64,000 nt of DNA from assembly GCF_018320785.1 (NCBI RefSeq), contig NC_054867.1:34413855-34477854 (forward strand), written 5' to 3'. Under the pieces are notes generated by a model. It was not told where the DNA came from. It was given only the letters and a program-made list of their open reading frames with translations, and did no database searches. How positions within the stretch are numbered: the first letter of the stretch is position 1; every line of letters begins with the position of its first letter. This DNA is from Cheilinus undulatus. Its lineage: Eukaryota > Chordata > Actinopteri > Labriformes > Labridae. The translations under genes were made by a program, and so were the position numbers. This document shows positions 13,300 to 26,400 of this stretch, in pieces.

Positions 13300-13620
13300 A
13301 GGTTGCACAGAGGTCAGGCATGAACAGCCCTTTTCAAGTCCAGCCACAAATTCTCTATTGGATTGAGGTCTGGGCTTTGACTCAGCCACAACATTCAACT
13401 GGTTGTCTTTAAACCATTTCTCTGTAGCTTTTACTGTATGCTTTGGGCCATTTTAGTCTCATCAGACCAAAGAATGTTCTTCCACTTGACCATGGGGTCT
13501 CCCATATGTCTTTCAGCAACCTCTAGTCCAGATTTAATTTGAGTTTTCTTCAACATGCCACTCTCCCATAAAGCTTTGACTGATGAAGAAACTGGCGAAT
13601 CAGCCAGGTGTTGGCTGATT
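13300..13620 (-). mobile_element. Short Tc1-like transposase remnant with internal deletion
   Basis: The minus strand reads [20 protein letters not shown] (about 13,385-13,326), then stops. The adjoining segment to about 13,620 matches the more N-terminal part of the same type of protein, but the middle is missing. Confidence 0.7.
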
Positions 13621-14461
13621 CAGAGGTAGTGAAATTTTACAAAGTATTTGATGACGAAAAAATCTAATTTCATTTATTAAAAGCAGATCTGTTGCCTTTA
13701 AAAAAAAAATAATCAAGGTGAACTGTCTAAGTTTTCACAAGCATCAGAAAAACTTCAAGATTGTGCTTACTCTTCTTCAATTGAAAATTTACGGTAAAAG
13801 CTGTGGTCTCAATAATTCCCATTTTCAAAAACACCAAGCTCATCACTTTTCATCATCAACTTTGCCATAAAAATAACAAATCACAATTAGTATGCTGTGT
13901 ATGATTGAATCTGGTATCCAATCAGCAATTTCCCCGCTGAGGTGACCAGAGTGACTCTCCTCAGCACCCTGAATGTCTCCACTCTCATAACAAAAGCCTT
14001 TTTCTTCTGAGATCCACTTCATTACCCAGACTAATATGGAGCAAAATGTTTATTCAAATGAGCCCACATCAAATCCTATGAAATGAATGTGAAAAATGCT
14101 GAAATGGATTATATGCTTGCAAAAAAAAAATCATATTTGAATTAATTACAAGCTGAAAGGGCGTCAGGCTGGAAAAAAGCTCATTCTCTTTCCATTCCTG
14201 AAGTTATTTTTTTTATTAGCTTGCATTATTTATTCTCCTCATCCCACACAGCTTATTGTCATCAATATTTGTCCATATAAACCGAGAATAATTACATTTT
14301 ATCAGGATCAGCTTGACAAACAGAAACATTTTTGAGCTACTGATTGGCTGTTGTTTTAAAGAGAAGGCATATTGTGATGTTTTGATTGGCTGCTGCAGAG
14401 GAATGACTTTCCATTAGTGATTGATTGGGCAGAGTAATTTTCCACCTGAATGGCTCCTGGG

Positions 14462-14509
14462 CTCACACACACACACACACACACACACCCACACACACAC
14501 ACACACACC
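14462..14509. repeat. (CA)n microsatellite
   Basis: About 23 CA units with one CC interruption near the middle. The His-Thr ORFs over it are artefacts. Confidence 0.97.
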
Positions 14510-15224
14510 TGCACAGATAGTTATTGTGCAGCTTTGGCGGGGGCAACCTTTGTATTGGAAGTGTGTGAATGTGTGTTTCCTTTTGCTCTTAAATGGTGTT
14601 CTGTGATGGGGTCTCTCAGGAGGGGGGCGACGAGGGGGCGTGATGCTGTCAGAGTCACATGGGAGAGTCTGTCAGGTCACCTCTCATCAGGAGGCGTTCA
14701 GCAGGGGAAGCAAATCCTCAATGGCACTTTAACACACATAACACTTTAAACACACAGAAATTTCAGCAACCTTTTTCTTTGCAGTGATTATTTGCTGCTG
14801 CATTGCTCACCATCCAGCACTTAGCCATGCAATGGCTTTCTTTAAGGTGCAGTCTGGTCACAACACAGCCTCTAAGTGCAGAGATATCAGAGCTCCATCT
14901 ATGAAACAAGAGCTGTGACTCACATTCCCTTCTTTGCCTTTTTATTTTACATCTCCGTTTCCCATCCATTTTTACAGCCCACTTACCTACAATCATCTTT
15001 TAGCATAGCATGACAGCATATGATTTCTGGCTCATTTAAACAGTGAAGTTTACATTTTGAGGAATTTATGTTAATGATGATGCAAACCAATTAATTTTTT
15101 TACCTGTCTGGATAAAAAAAGCTACCTTTTTTGGTAAAGGAATAGTTCGTATTTTAGGGGAAAAAAGGCTGTAAATTGTCTAAAAAAGCGGCCCTTGCTC
15201 TGTCCGAAGTTCAAACAAAATCTA

Positions 15225-15276
15225 CTCTATGGCACATCTAAAGCTTATATTCATAAGCTTTAGATGTGCCATGGAG
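15225..15276. repeat. Long hairpin, 24-bp arms with one mismatch and 4-base loop
   Basis: The left arm 15225-15248 contains GGCACATCTAAAGCTTAT, the loop is ATTC, and the right arm 15253-15276 contains ATAAGCTTTAGATGTGCC. Probably part of a dispersed element whose ends I could not fix. Confidence 0.85.
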
Positions 15277-15799
15277 ATATCACTGCAAACGTACTATCTT
15301 GCTTGTTAAATCAGATGCTCAGTCAAATGTTTGTTACCAACATGTTTGCATATGGCCTTATCAATAACCCCGATCAAAGATCTGATGAAATAAAGCATAT
15401 ATATCACAAAAGTCTAAAATACCAGTCATAGCATTAAATATCACTTACAGATTAAAAAACAAACTGTGTGTGGCATACATGGATGGAAGCAGCTTTGTAC
15501 TGAGTTCATGTGAAAGTCTTGAGATATGGTCAGTCTTGTACTGCATCGTCCCATCTTGTCCGTCCTTCATGCAGTGGAAGTCAGACAGTACGAGCAACAG
15601 AGGTTCCCTTACTTGCCTTTAAAAACAACACAACAAATCAAACATATAAAGTTACGTATTTTACAAAAGACATGTAAGTTGTTCCCCAAATTGTGATAAC
15701 AAGAGTGGTCATATAATTATTATCATATTAGTAAGAAGAACAGAAGCAAATCTTTTAGCTCTAGTTCGGGTATGAGGAAAAAATACTTCAATATGGCCT

Positions 15800-16420
15800 G
15801 GTACGTCCTTCCATCCATCTGCTGGAGAAGCTAGTCAACCCATACATCCCTTTCCCCACTAACATTTCCCAAGGTATTCAAAGGTATTCCCAAGCAAAAC
15901 AGGATACATAATCCCTCCAGCAAGTTCTTGATCTGCCCCAAGGTTTCCTCTAATTTGGACAAGCCAGGAAGACCTCCAGGGATGCAACCAGAGGGAATCC
16001 TTATCAGATGCCTGAACCAACTCAACTGGCTCCTTTCAACGTGAAGGAGCAGCTTCTCTACTTTAGTAGACATCCTCTGGATGTCTGAGCTTCTTCCCCA
16101 CATCTCTAAACCTAAGCCCAGCAATCTTTTTCTTCAGTCATCACCCAAAGCTCATGATCAGGTGAGGGTCGAAATGCAGACTGACTGGTAAATTGAAAGT
16201 TTTGCCTCTTCACCACACTAGTTCGCTACAATACCTGCAACACTGCTGACTGCACCAATCCACTTGACAATCACACTGTCCATTCTACCCCAAGATACTT
16301 GAACTCCTTCACTTGGGAACAACCCCTGTATGATCCCCCTGAGGGATACAATCACAAGCCTGCTCCAGGTCCACTAAACACATGTAGACTGGATGAGCAA
16401 ACTCCCATGCCCTCTCAAGA
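15800..16420 (-). mobile_element. LINE (non-LTR retrotransposon) 3' part, reverse transcriptase C-terminus
   Basis: On the minus strand a 97-codon frame (16124-15831) contains RSSDIQRMSTKVEKLLLHVE, RSQLSWFRHLIRIPSGCIPG and NVSGERDVWVD. This is the well-known tail found after the reverse transcriptase in common fish LINEs (general pattern RSQLRWFGHLIRMP). Upstream sequence to about 16,420 continues the element with frame shifts. The clade (RTE/Rex-like or other) cannot be fixed by eye. Confidence 0.75.
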
Positions 16421-16424
16421 AGCC

Positions 16425-17130
16425 CTTCAAGGAGCTGGTTTTCTGCCATTCTTTTTTAACAAATCCTCCCAAGCTCAGTCAGGTTGGATGGGGACTGTTG
16501 AACGGCAGACATTTTTAGGGCTCTCCAGAGATGTTCAGTAGGGTTCAAGTCAGGACTCTGGCTGGGCATTGTTCCTAAGCCTTTTTGTGTTGTCTTAGCT
16601 GTGTGCTTAGGGTCATTGTCATGTTGGAAGGTGAACCTTCAGCCCAGTATGAAGTCCTGAGCGCTGTGGGACAGGTTTTCATTGAGGATATGTCTGTTCT
16701 TTGCACCATTCAGCTTTCTCTCAAGCTTGACCAGTCTCCCAGTCCCTGCTGCTGAAAAACACACCCACAGCATGATGCTGCCACCAGCAGTTCACTGTTG
16801 GTATAGTATTGGGCAGGTGATGAACAGTGGAGAGCCACTCTAACATCAAGTCCAGATCAGTGGAGGGCTACAGTGCAGTGATGGTTGTACTTCTGGAACT
16901 TTGTCCCATCTCCACACAGGATCTGTCAAGCTTAGTCAGAGTGACCATCCAGTTCTTTCTTGGTCATCTCTTTTACTGGGGTCCTTCTCCCCTGACTGCT
17001 CAATTTAGCTGGGTGACCAGCTCTTGGAAGAGTCAACGTTTTGCCAGACTTCTTCCAGTTCTTCCTTCTCAAATGCTGTGGCCAAAGAGTGTTGAAGAAA
17101 CATTTATTTTCAACCAGAAACTTGATTTAT
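16425..17130 (-). mobile_element. Tc1-like transposon fragment
   Basis: The minus strand reads SQSPDLNPTEHLWRALKMSA (about 16,560-16,500), a Tc1-type catalytic end with a downstream stop. The plus-strand text has the usual shadow of these elements (HSQ-rich, no ORF). It abuts the LINE fragment on its left. Confidence 0.75.
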
Positions 17131-19588
17131 TCAGCCCCCCCACTACCACAAGCTGTGTTTCTTTTTAAGAGAAGGATACCTTATGCTTACTGTCATTTAA
17201 TTCCATGAGTCATGAAAAATGATGGGTCATTCCTCTTAAATTACTTTCGCAAACTATCTGGCCTGCCACACAGTTGCTTCCACCCACTTATCTGCCTTGC
17301 TGCATCAGAAAAGATGCAAAACTGAAGCACAGATATTTGAAAGACAAAATGCATTCGGACTTGGGGTCTTCTTGAATGATGACTCAAGCCATCGGCTTTT
17401 AGGGGGATGCCCTGGAAAGAAATGTGAGGTTGACTCAGCCTCCTCAACATTTTGGCTCAGTATCAATGTCAGTCTAATATTTTTCAGCCATGGGTCAGAG
17501 CTTGACCCATACTCTAGGTTCCCTGTGTTTGTGCTAAGCTGCTGATCATCATACATTATTTACATCAAAAAGGAGAAGTGTACAAGTTCATCATGACAGA
17601 GAAAGTTTCATGCTTCAATAGCCTGATCAATGATCACTGTTGTTGCTTTTTGTGACACATACAAACATGGATAAGGCAAACAAGCAAGTGCGCATCAGAT
17701 CTTTAAGAAGCTGATCAGAGAGTTGGCTCCTCTGAAGGACAAAGACACAGAGCGTGACAAAACAGTTATTAAACTGAGAGCAACCGAGACGATCCGAGAG
17801 ACCGAGGAGCGGGGAGAGAGCGGAGACGTGACCATGGAGGGGTGACAGAGCGAGACGCCAAAATGAAGAAATGCAGAGATGAGAGGATAGAGAAATAGAG
17901 GGCCTGCCAGACCTGACAGAGGGAAAAGAGAGGACCAGTCAGACCAGATAAACAGATCACTATGACTCTTCTGTTCATGAGTGATTCTACTCTGAGGCTT
18001 TCTTTTGAGTAGAGTGATTTAAAGAGGCTGCTGGTGATGTGTGAAACTCCCTTTGTCATATCAAATAAACCTACATACAAATATACAAGTTTTCCTTCTG
18101 AAAGCTGACACTCAAACTGCAAACACAGGCAGAAAAGTTACATTATTATCGTGCTTTTACAATTTTTCTTGTACAGACAAACTTAAATAAATAAATAAAT
18201 CCAAGCTTATTAAAAACAGCACAGCATTCTTATTATTATTCCTGTATTTGGATGGAGAGAGCAGAGTTTAGGCTGCCAGGGTGAAGAAAATTATTATAAT
18301 GAAGTGACTGACAAGAAGCACTGAATGTCAATCAGCAAGAGAGCGTTGTTACGTTATTTTCCAGCCATTTTCAAGTAACGTAGGGCAAACAGTGTTCTTG
18401 GAGAGACCTTTTAAAAAAACAAATGAGCAGTTTATCTGGTTCAAGATGGCACAGTCTCCTCTAAATACACACATTTAGTGAAAAAAACAGAAACTGGTGC
18501 GTCTATCTGCCCCCTCATTTCCTCATAGTCCAGAGAGCAGTGATAAAGTAGGAAACAGCAAGGCCTCCTGGGATTTTATATTCCAGCCTTTTCTCCCTCA
18601 TGAGGGACAGAGGAAGGAAATTATCCCCGACACCAGTTTGGAGCAGAGGTGGCCATCAGATAAGACAACATGCCTCTGCTAAATCAATCAAGGTCACCTC
18701 ATGCTCGCTCTGGCTTGGTCTTAGAGAGGGTTTAATTCTCTGTTTACACTGTTGCTGCTGCAGTTGTGCTGTAAAATTTAAAATGTGACACATTGCATCA
18801 GAAACGTTTGCAATAAACCATTATTGTGCTTTTCTTGCGATGACTTGCACTTAAAGCTCTGACCTTGATGGTGCATGTCTGTATCCAGTTATCTGGCCCA
18901 CAGCACCACCTGCTGGAGGAAGCCAGTATGGCATTTACACTTTCCTAACAATAATAAATGTGTTGATAAGTGATTATTAAAAGGTAGTAGTTGTTATTTT
19001 TGTCAAAAGGACAGTGACTGGCAAATATCTTCTATGTTTTTTAATTGGTCTATGATTATGGTTGTCCCTCTGTCTTTTTTGATAAATATTTTTAAAATAT
19101 TAAGATGGTTTAGTTTTTGGTACATTATACATTTTCTTTTCAGTCTATTACCTCTATATTAAATTAAACTTAAAACTCTGCTACAGCAAAGCATTACAAA
19201 TAAAATAAAAATAACAATCAACAAGCTTTAAACCAATACCAAAATTAAACAGAAATTGAATTTAAAAAAGAACTAATAACCTTGATCCAAATTCCCTCCA
19301 GATGGCCATGAAAGAGGTATCCATCCCTCTACTTTGGCCAAAGTATCAAATGAACAGTGTCCTGGATTAAAATGTGTACTTTAATGTGAATACTCGAGTA
19401 TCAATTGCTAAACTGCACTTTGATTTATGGAGTTTGATTCCTTTAGAAATCCCATTTATGATTTAATGAAACTGTTGTGTGAGTACTTTTGCATGTTTAA
19501 ATGTGTGGAGCCACATTTAACTTTTTTTACTGTTGGATACACTAATCTTTGGTAACAAATCATGATTCATACAGAGCTGTGAAGAAGA
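17131..19588. other. Flank between Tc1-like relics, no gene seen
   Basis: A purine-rich, CpG-containing patch lies at about 17,745-17,900 (GAGACCGAGGAGCGGGGAGA) of unknown meaning. Otherwise AT-rich with no recognisable exon. Confidence 0.5.
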
Positions 19589-20805
19589 ACTAGCCCTCTT
19601 CCTGATTTATTTATTTATTTATTTTTTGTGTATGTCACACTTAAATATTTCAGTTCAATAAACTTTTTTAATTGTAATATAAGACAAAAATAACCCAATC
19701 ATTTTTTAAATGTTGATTTAAATGTTCATTTCATTTTTCACAGCAAGCATTTGCAATATCTAGCAATGAGTCTTTCACATCACTGTGGAGGAATTTTGAC
19801 CCACTCTTCTTTGCAGAATTGTTTTAGTTCAGTGATATTGGAGGGTTTTTGCACATGAAGGGTCTGTTTAAGGTAATGCCACAGCATCTCAGTTGGATTT
19901 CAGTCCAGACTTGGCCACTCCAGAACCTTCATTTTGTGTTTTAAAGCCATTCAGAGGTGGACTTGCTGGTATGTTTCAGATCATGGCCCTGCTGTATAAC
20001 CCAAGGGAACTTGAGTTTGAGGACATAATCTGATGGTTCGCCATTCTCCTTCAGGATTTTCTGGTAAAGAGCAGAATTCATGGTTGCATTAGTCATGGAG
20101 AGTTGTCCAGGCCCTGAAGAAGCCCCAGGCCATCACACTGCCACCACCATGGTTGACTATTGATATGATGTTCTTCTTATGGAATGCTTTGTTAATTTAA
20201 CAGCAGATGTAACAGGACGTTCCAAGTTTTGTCTCATCAGTTCACAGAGTATTTCCCCGAAAAGTCTTGGGGATCATTAAGCTATTTTTGGCAAATGTGA
20301 AACAAGGCTTTGTGATCTTTTTAGTCAGCAGTGGTTTTGGCCTTATAATTCTCCTGTGGATGTCATTTTTCCCAGTCTGTTTCATTGTTAAACCATGACC
20401 ATGGAGTCCTGCAGGTCTTCAGATGTAGTTCTGGGTTCTTTGGTGACCTCCTGGATGAGTTGTTGATGCACTCTTGGAGTAATTCTGGTAGGTCAGCCAC
20501 TCCAAGGAAGGTTCCAAGTTGTCTTCATTTGTGGACAATGGCTCTCACTGTGGTTAGTTGTAGTCCTCATCTGTTTTTGATTTTTTTTTTTTTATAAGAT
20601 CATGATGCGTTACTTTGTGTCATCTTTTAGCCTACTTCACTTTGTCAGACAGGTTCAGTTGAAGTGATTACTTGATTTCAGACCTATGGCAATAATAGGG
20701 CCTGGGTTTGGCTAGAAAAATTGAACTCAGCTTTTCAAAAAAATACAGTTAATCACAGTTTATTCATGATTTAACAAGGGAAGGCAAATACTTGATGCAT
20801 CCCTA
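19589..20805 (-). mobile_element. Tc1/mariner-type transposon relic
   Basis: The minus strand encodes a degraded transposase C-terminus with LD*NPTEMLWHYLKQTL then SNITELKQFCKEEWVKIPPQ (about 19,930-19,780), interrupted by an internal stop. Ends are approximate and were set from weak terminal similarity. It lies in the flank downstream of hyal1. Confidence 0.75.
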
Positions 20806-20819
20806 TAAAAACTTTATAT

Positions 20820-21600
20820 GGGGTGCTGGTTGCCTTGTGGTTTTTGTTTGCATAACCCAGGTATGGACATTTTTGTCCTTTAAGTGGGCAGATCAGGTCT
20901 AAATCTGGCTTCTTTCCTTGACTTCTGTGACTTTCCCCACTCTCTCTCCCCAGTGTCTGACTCTATCAGTGTTAATTTTGTCGACTAAAACTATGACTAA
21001 AAATGTTCATCATCAGCCTTTTTTTTCATGACAAAAACTAGACTAAAAAAAAAAAATCTGTGATGACTAAAACTGACAAAAACTAAGTTTAGTTTAGTCA
21101 AGATGACTAAAACTAGACGAAAATGTAAATGGTATAAAATGGTATAAAATGTAGTTTTTTGTCGGACATTCAAAATCCATGATATTTCTCCACTGTGGGT
21201 AATTCTGTCAAAAAACAATGTAGCTGTAGCTATTCTTCCCTCAGCTGTAGAAAGCAGGGACCCCAGGTTTGGCAGAGTGCAGAGAACACACTAACATGAT
21301 TTGGTACCAAATTTAGGCGAGAAAATAAATGCTTGGACTAAAAGTAAAGACTAAAATGTGAGGACATTTTATGGCCTAAAACTAGACTAAAATGTTTTGA
21401 GTTTCATCGACTAAAACTAAAAAGGATAGAAATGACTAAAATGTGACTAAAACTTAAATGCAATTCATTCAAAGACTAAAACTAAGACCAAAATTAAAAA
21501 TAGCTGCCAAATTTAACACTGGACTCTATCCACTTTCCATGTTCTCCAATACATGCAGGACAATAAATGCAGAAAAAGTACAAAAATAAATCTTTAAAAG
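20820..21600 (+). mobile_element. tRNA-derived SINE interrupted by the hAT MITE copy 1
   Basis: The 5' part (20820-20966) starts GGGGTGCTGGTTGCC and continues to CCCCACTCTCTCTCCCCAGT. The 3' part (21522-21600) has GACTCTATCCACTTTCC and ends AATAAATCTTTAAAAG. The two halves join exactly when the MITE and one 8-bp repeat are removed. Confidence 0.7.
20967..21521. mobile_element. hAT-type MITE (copy 1) with perfect 8-bp target duplication
   Basis: Ends are CAGTGTTAA and TTAACACTG inverted repeats. The 8-bp GACTCTAT is present directly before (20959-20966) and directly after (21522-21529). The body is made of repeated ACTAAAA/GACTAAAAT words and has no ORF. It interrupts a SINE. The 8-bp duplication and CAGTG-type ends point to the hAT superfamily. 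Confidence 0.85.
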
Positions 21601-21624
21601 ACACATACAAATTTAGTTGTAGAT

Positions 21625-22128
21625 CAGAGCTAATTTTGGCAGCTACTTCAATCTAGTCTTAGACTTCTGATTGTAATGCCTTTAGATTTAATCATATTAT
21701 AGTCATTTCTACCCTTGTTCTAGTCGACTAAAATGGAAAACCTTTTTAGTCCAGTTTTAGTCCATAAAAGTGTTTAATTTCAGTCAGAACATTTATTCTC
21801 TTGTCTAAATCTAAGGGAATTTTAAACTTCTGAGTTCTTAGCACCCTGCAAACCTGGTATCTCTGCTTTCCATGGCTGAAAGGCAGAGCAGCTACAGATT
21901 TAAACTTACCCAGCAGCATAAGCTCTCTAATTTGAAGAATTTTTAGTGTTGACAAAAACTGATTACATTTTAGTCTTATTCAGTCTTCTGGACAAAAACT
22001 TAATGTACTTTTTGTCAGAATTTTTGTCATAATTTATTTTTTGCTAGTCTTAGTCTCGTCTTCCAAATTGAAAAATGGGAGTGGACTAACATTTTTAGTC
22101 TTAGTTTTAGTCAACAAATTTAACACTT
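21625..22128. mobile_element. hAT-type MITE (copy 2), inverted relative to copy 1
   Basis: The right end (TTTTAGTCAACAAATTTAACACT) is the complement of the left end of copy 1, and the left end (CAGAGCTAATTTTGGCAGC) matches the other terminus. It is about 100 bp from copy 1. No clear target duplication remains. Confidence 0.7.
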
Positions 22129-22129
22129 A

Positions 22130-22970
22130 GAGATAATTGAAGAAAACACTGAATGGTACTGTAATGACTCCATATGCCCATTCTAGGCTAAACCTATGTG
22201 CAAATAATCATATTCAAGCAATCAATCAAATTAGAAAGGTATATTTAAAATAATCATACCTGACCAAAGTGCCGTACATGGTAAACAAGAAACAAAACAT
22301 TATCAGCAAAATAATCACAAAGACCAATTAAAGAGCAGGAAAAGAGAAATAAATACAAGATACTTCTGTCATAATGAAGCTAAATGAAAAAGATCTCTAA
22401 TCTCAGTTATGCCCATATGATACTGAAAAGCTACATTCATAACCAGCTGTGGCTTTGGTTGACACCTTCAACAGCATCAACATACTTACAACATGAAATA
22501 ACGTTCATTTCAAAAGTTACAGATGAGAAACAAGATATCATGTCTATACAAGCAGTGTGTCCGCAATGATGGTTTCAGGATGCATATGAAACCTTTACTG
22601 GCATTCACCAAGATGTGTAGTTTTTAAACCGTGTGTAATTGATTTAAAACTTGTGTTCTTAAATGCAAAAGAACCTTTTCTTTTCTAAAAGAAAATATTT
22701 AAATCAAATGCCTAACCCATGTTGTTATACATTTAAATTTTAGACAATTTTCCAACTATATTTTTATAACAATAGAAAGTATTGTGGCACAGTAATGCAT
22801 TTACATGGGTGTCCCTTGTCTCTCACTGAACTATCCAAGCCCTTTCAAAGCTCAGTTATTCATTTTAAATCTTTATCATGAGGGTAAAAGATGTCTATGT
22901 GTGCACTGGAGGTTTCCACAGCAAACCTATGTAGGTCACATTTTACACCTTGATAAGTATCAACCCTTGG
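22130..22970. other. 3' intergenic sequence of hyal1, nothing seen
   Basis: AT-rich sequence between the second hAT MITE and the candidate polyadenylation signal of hyal1, with no repeat or exon that I recognise. Confidence 0.5.
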
Positions 22971-22971
22971 T

Positions 22972-22977
22972 TTTATT
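22972..22977 (-). terminator. hyal1: Candidate hyal1 polyadenylation signal
   Basis: AATAAA on the minus strand in GACAATAAAACC, about 500 nt past the hyal1 stop. Other weak options lie within 1 kb. Confidence 0.3.
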
Positions 22978-23476
22978 GTCGCCTCAGTTTGGCTCAGTTG
23001 GTACAACAGGAGCTCCACTAAACAGAGGGTATAGCTCTTGTCTTAACAGGTGTCTCCGAGCATTTCCGAGATATCTTTATCCGTCCTGTCAAAATAAAAT
23101 GCCCCAAAGAAAAGCATGTTTTATGAATTGTTTTAGGCTGATTTCTGAAACTCAACTGGTAAAAAGAGTTGTTGTTCATTAAACAACAAATTACAGCATT
23201 TAATTGGAATGCAAAAAAGCACAGATAAATTGGAATTTACAAAAATGGAATATTAACTCCCTTGCACATTAAGGGAAGCTATAATAGTGATTAATTAGGC
23301 AAACATATTGGTCAAATTGGTGCATTTCCATTCACAGGAGACCTCATGCACTGATGCAGATAACAACCTCTGAGCCAAACAGCCCCTGCCATCCTCTGTA
23401 TGGAGTCATTTGTAAACTTTTTATAAACTTTGATGCTATCATTAGACCTTTACATTCCTCCTTTACCAAACATCAG

Positions 23477-26400
23477 TTAAACCCGAACTGGTTTTGAGCA
23501 GCTCGCCCCGCTCCAGCCCTGGTAACATACGCACTGAAACTCAGACTTCATGAAGGTCACCTCGTGTGCTCTCATCTGTCCCAGGACTCTGTAGTCACGC
23601 CCTCCCTCTGGTCTTTTATCTGACACCACCTTCCACGCAGCAGGGTCCAGGTGGAGGTAAGCTCCTGAATTTAGCCGTTTCCTCTGGCACCTTCCCTGAG
23701 AGGAGCACAAAGTCTGGCTGCAGAGGACAGCTGCTGACGTTACATTCACCAAGTAAAGGCCCAGAGTCTTATCTATGTAGGATTTGACAGCCTCACAGGT
23801 GGACTAAATGAAACAAAAGAAAGCAAAATATGGACATCCCAATTAATATTTACCAGTAATGGTTCAAACCTTTACACCTTTACATCTACAGTTTGTCTGA
23901 ATGTCTTCATGGCACTAAAAAGTAAACATAGCGCTGACATAATGAAATGACATTAACCACAGATTAAACAAAACATGGATGTCTTCTCAGTGATGTAGCT
24001 TAATGGTTTCTGAACTTTTCCTAACTTTAGACAAAGACAAAGGTGTGGTGAGGCAGGGATTACAACAGACGTATCGCTCATTCAACTCAGCCATGGCCAT
24101 AATCATGCCAACGTCTGCATAACAATTAATCTTATTGAAATCAAATGGATGCCATATTAAAAAGCAACCCCAGCCAAGTGCATATGAATAAAATAGTGAG
24201 CTTTTCACACCAGAAGCATTTCCAAACCAGGCTCACGTGTTTATTTCTGCTTTAAAATTGTGCTTTTTTTTACATATATTAATTCAACTTTCTTAATTTT
24301 TCACAATAAACAAACAAGCACATATTGAGGCAATGATGCAATAAACTAACAAGTATAAACAATGACAAACAAATTAAAAAAAAAACACTTCAGATGGATA
24401 CAGTTATATAGAAAGCTATGGCACTTATTGATTTTGAACTTACAACAATCCAGGCTCAAGAAACTCCTGTTAAAATAATGGCAAAAAGATCAGGTCTAGT
24501 ATAACTCAAACAAGGCTGTGAGACTTTGTAAAACTGATTTTTCTTTGCTTGTGAGATATTCTGCGGAGACCAGTTCTATAATGACTTAACTCCATCCTTA
24601 ATCAGAAGGGCTCTCATCACTAATCTATCATGACATTATTTTTTTTGGCAGCAACAGTGAGAATGTTATATGACCTGTACTAGGCTCAGCGCTCATATTC
24701 TGACTTGGAAGTCCCAAAATTAGAGACATGGGATCCATTTCTGTTTTATAAAATATTTTCCCTGTTTCAAAAAGTATTTCTGAACAATACTTCTGCAGAT
24801 TACGACATGACCATAAACAGTGAGTAAGCGCACCAATTTCTGTTTTGCATTACACAGAGGAGAAAGTGATGGATTTAAAGATTATCTGTGACTAGGAGAG
24901 AAATGGATTCTATTTTAATACGGGCTGTTATGGAGATTGCTCGTCTCTTCAGCCAGCCTCAAGTGGACAATCAAGCAAATGTCGTTTTTGGCACGTATGC
25001 GTTTTTCAAAAAAGGAAGTTGGTGTTTGGTGTTTTGGTATAAAAAAAAAACTGTTTATACCATTATTAATAAAAACAAACTTCACAGCATGTGACAAGAC
25101 TAACAAGACTAACATCCTATTGTTTTAAAAAGAAATTATCCAACTTAGAAATTAGCCAATTTTTTAGAACACTAATTTTAGGAAACATTAAGGTATTACC
25201 CATTGCCCTCCTCTATCATTAAAGGCACTAAAAGCCCAACAATAAATGTTTAAAAAGAAAGAAACACATGCTTTGTTATAAGTGGACTCCAATCAAGGTG
25301 TAGAAACATCTGAGCAAATTTTAAGAGAAATGGGAGGCACCTGAGTGATTTTTTTTTTTTTTTACTTTACCATGATGGGGTACTGAGTGTAGATTCATGA
25401 GAGAACATGATGTTTTTTATTGTAGCGTCAGGCTGCAACATAACAAAATTGAAAAAGAAGAGAGGGGGGTCTGAGCTGAAAGGATGGATTATCTTGGAAA
25501 TGAGGATAAAGAACATCTCCCTTTGTTTTTGGCTTGCATCTCATGGTGATGTCCGTGCCTGCTTCCTTATTTCCATTTAATCAGGTGACTCATGAATCAC
25601 CACGACAACAAAACAGCACCAGTGTCATCATCCGAGAGCAGTTCTTGTTTTTCCTTTTAAGGATTAAGAGACTCTGACACTGAATGTTAGGACATACAAT
25701 CATGTGTGGGTCCGTTTTTTGTAAGTTTGCTTCAAGCTAGGCTACTCATGATGACTTGATTTAGATTCATCAATCAATAAGGGGACAATGTGGAGTATTT
25801 TTCTTTATATGCCAGAAAATACGGCCAATAAAAAGGGTTTTTAGTAAATCCAACAAATTTTTGTGTGCACCCCAGAGATTCATAATGTTTTTGAGAAGGC
25901 TGAATAACAATATAAAACATTTATCATGCAGCATGAGCACAATTAAAAAAGGTTACACACTAGATTTGAGACAAAATGGTTCAGTGATATCTTGTTAAAA
26001 CTTAAATGTCCAAAACATTTCCAAATAAATCATATCTGTAACACTGAATTCCTCATTGTAACAAAATTAATTAGGAGTCCGAGGTCAAAAGTTGTTAAAC
26101 AGGGAGGAAAGACCTTCCTCTTTCCCTCTTAAGTGTCAAATTTAAAAAGATCGATCGATATACTTACAATATATAACTTATAATATAAGGGTGGGAAAAT
26201 TTTCCTTTTAGAAAAAATGTTGTAATACTACCTGTTTCTACTTCAACTTTAGAGTCTTGTAAACCTGTTTTGACTGCGCATTTTCTTCATGCATGGCATA
26301 AAAATATAAGTTTTGAGCACAGTAACTGATAATGTATCCTACCTTTGATTTGGCAAAGGCATGATCACCCCACAGCACCACCCCTGCAGATCCTAAAGCG

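Noticed and set aside
14421-14749. Two plus-strand ORFs with His-Thr repeats
   Set aside because: They are translations of the (CA)n microsatellite.
15831-16124. 97-codon minus ORF as a host gene
   Set aside because: It matches the reverse-transcriptase tail of common fish LINEs and is truncated.
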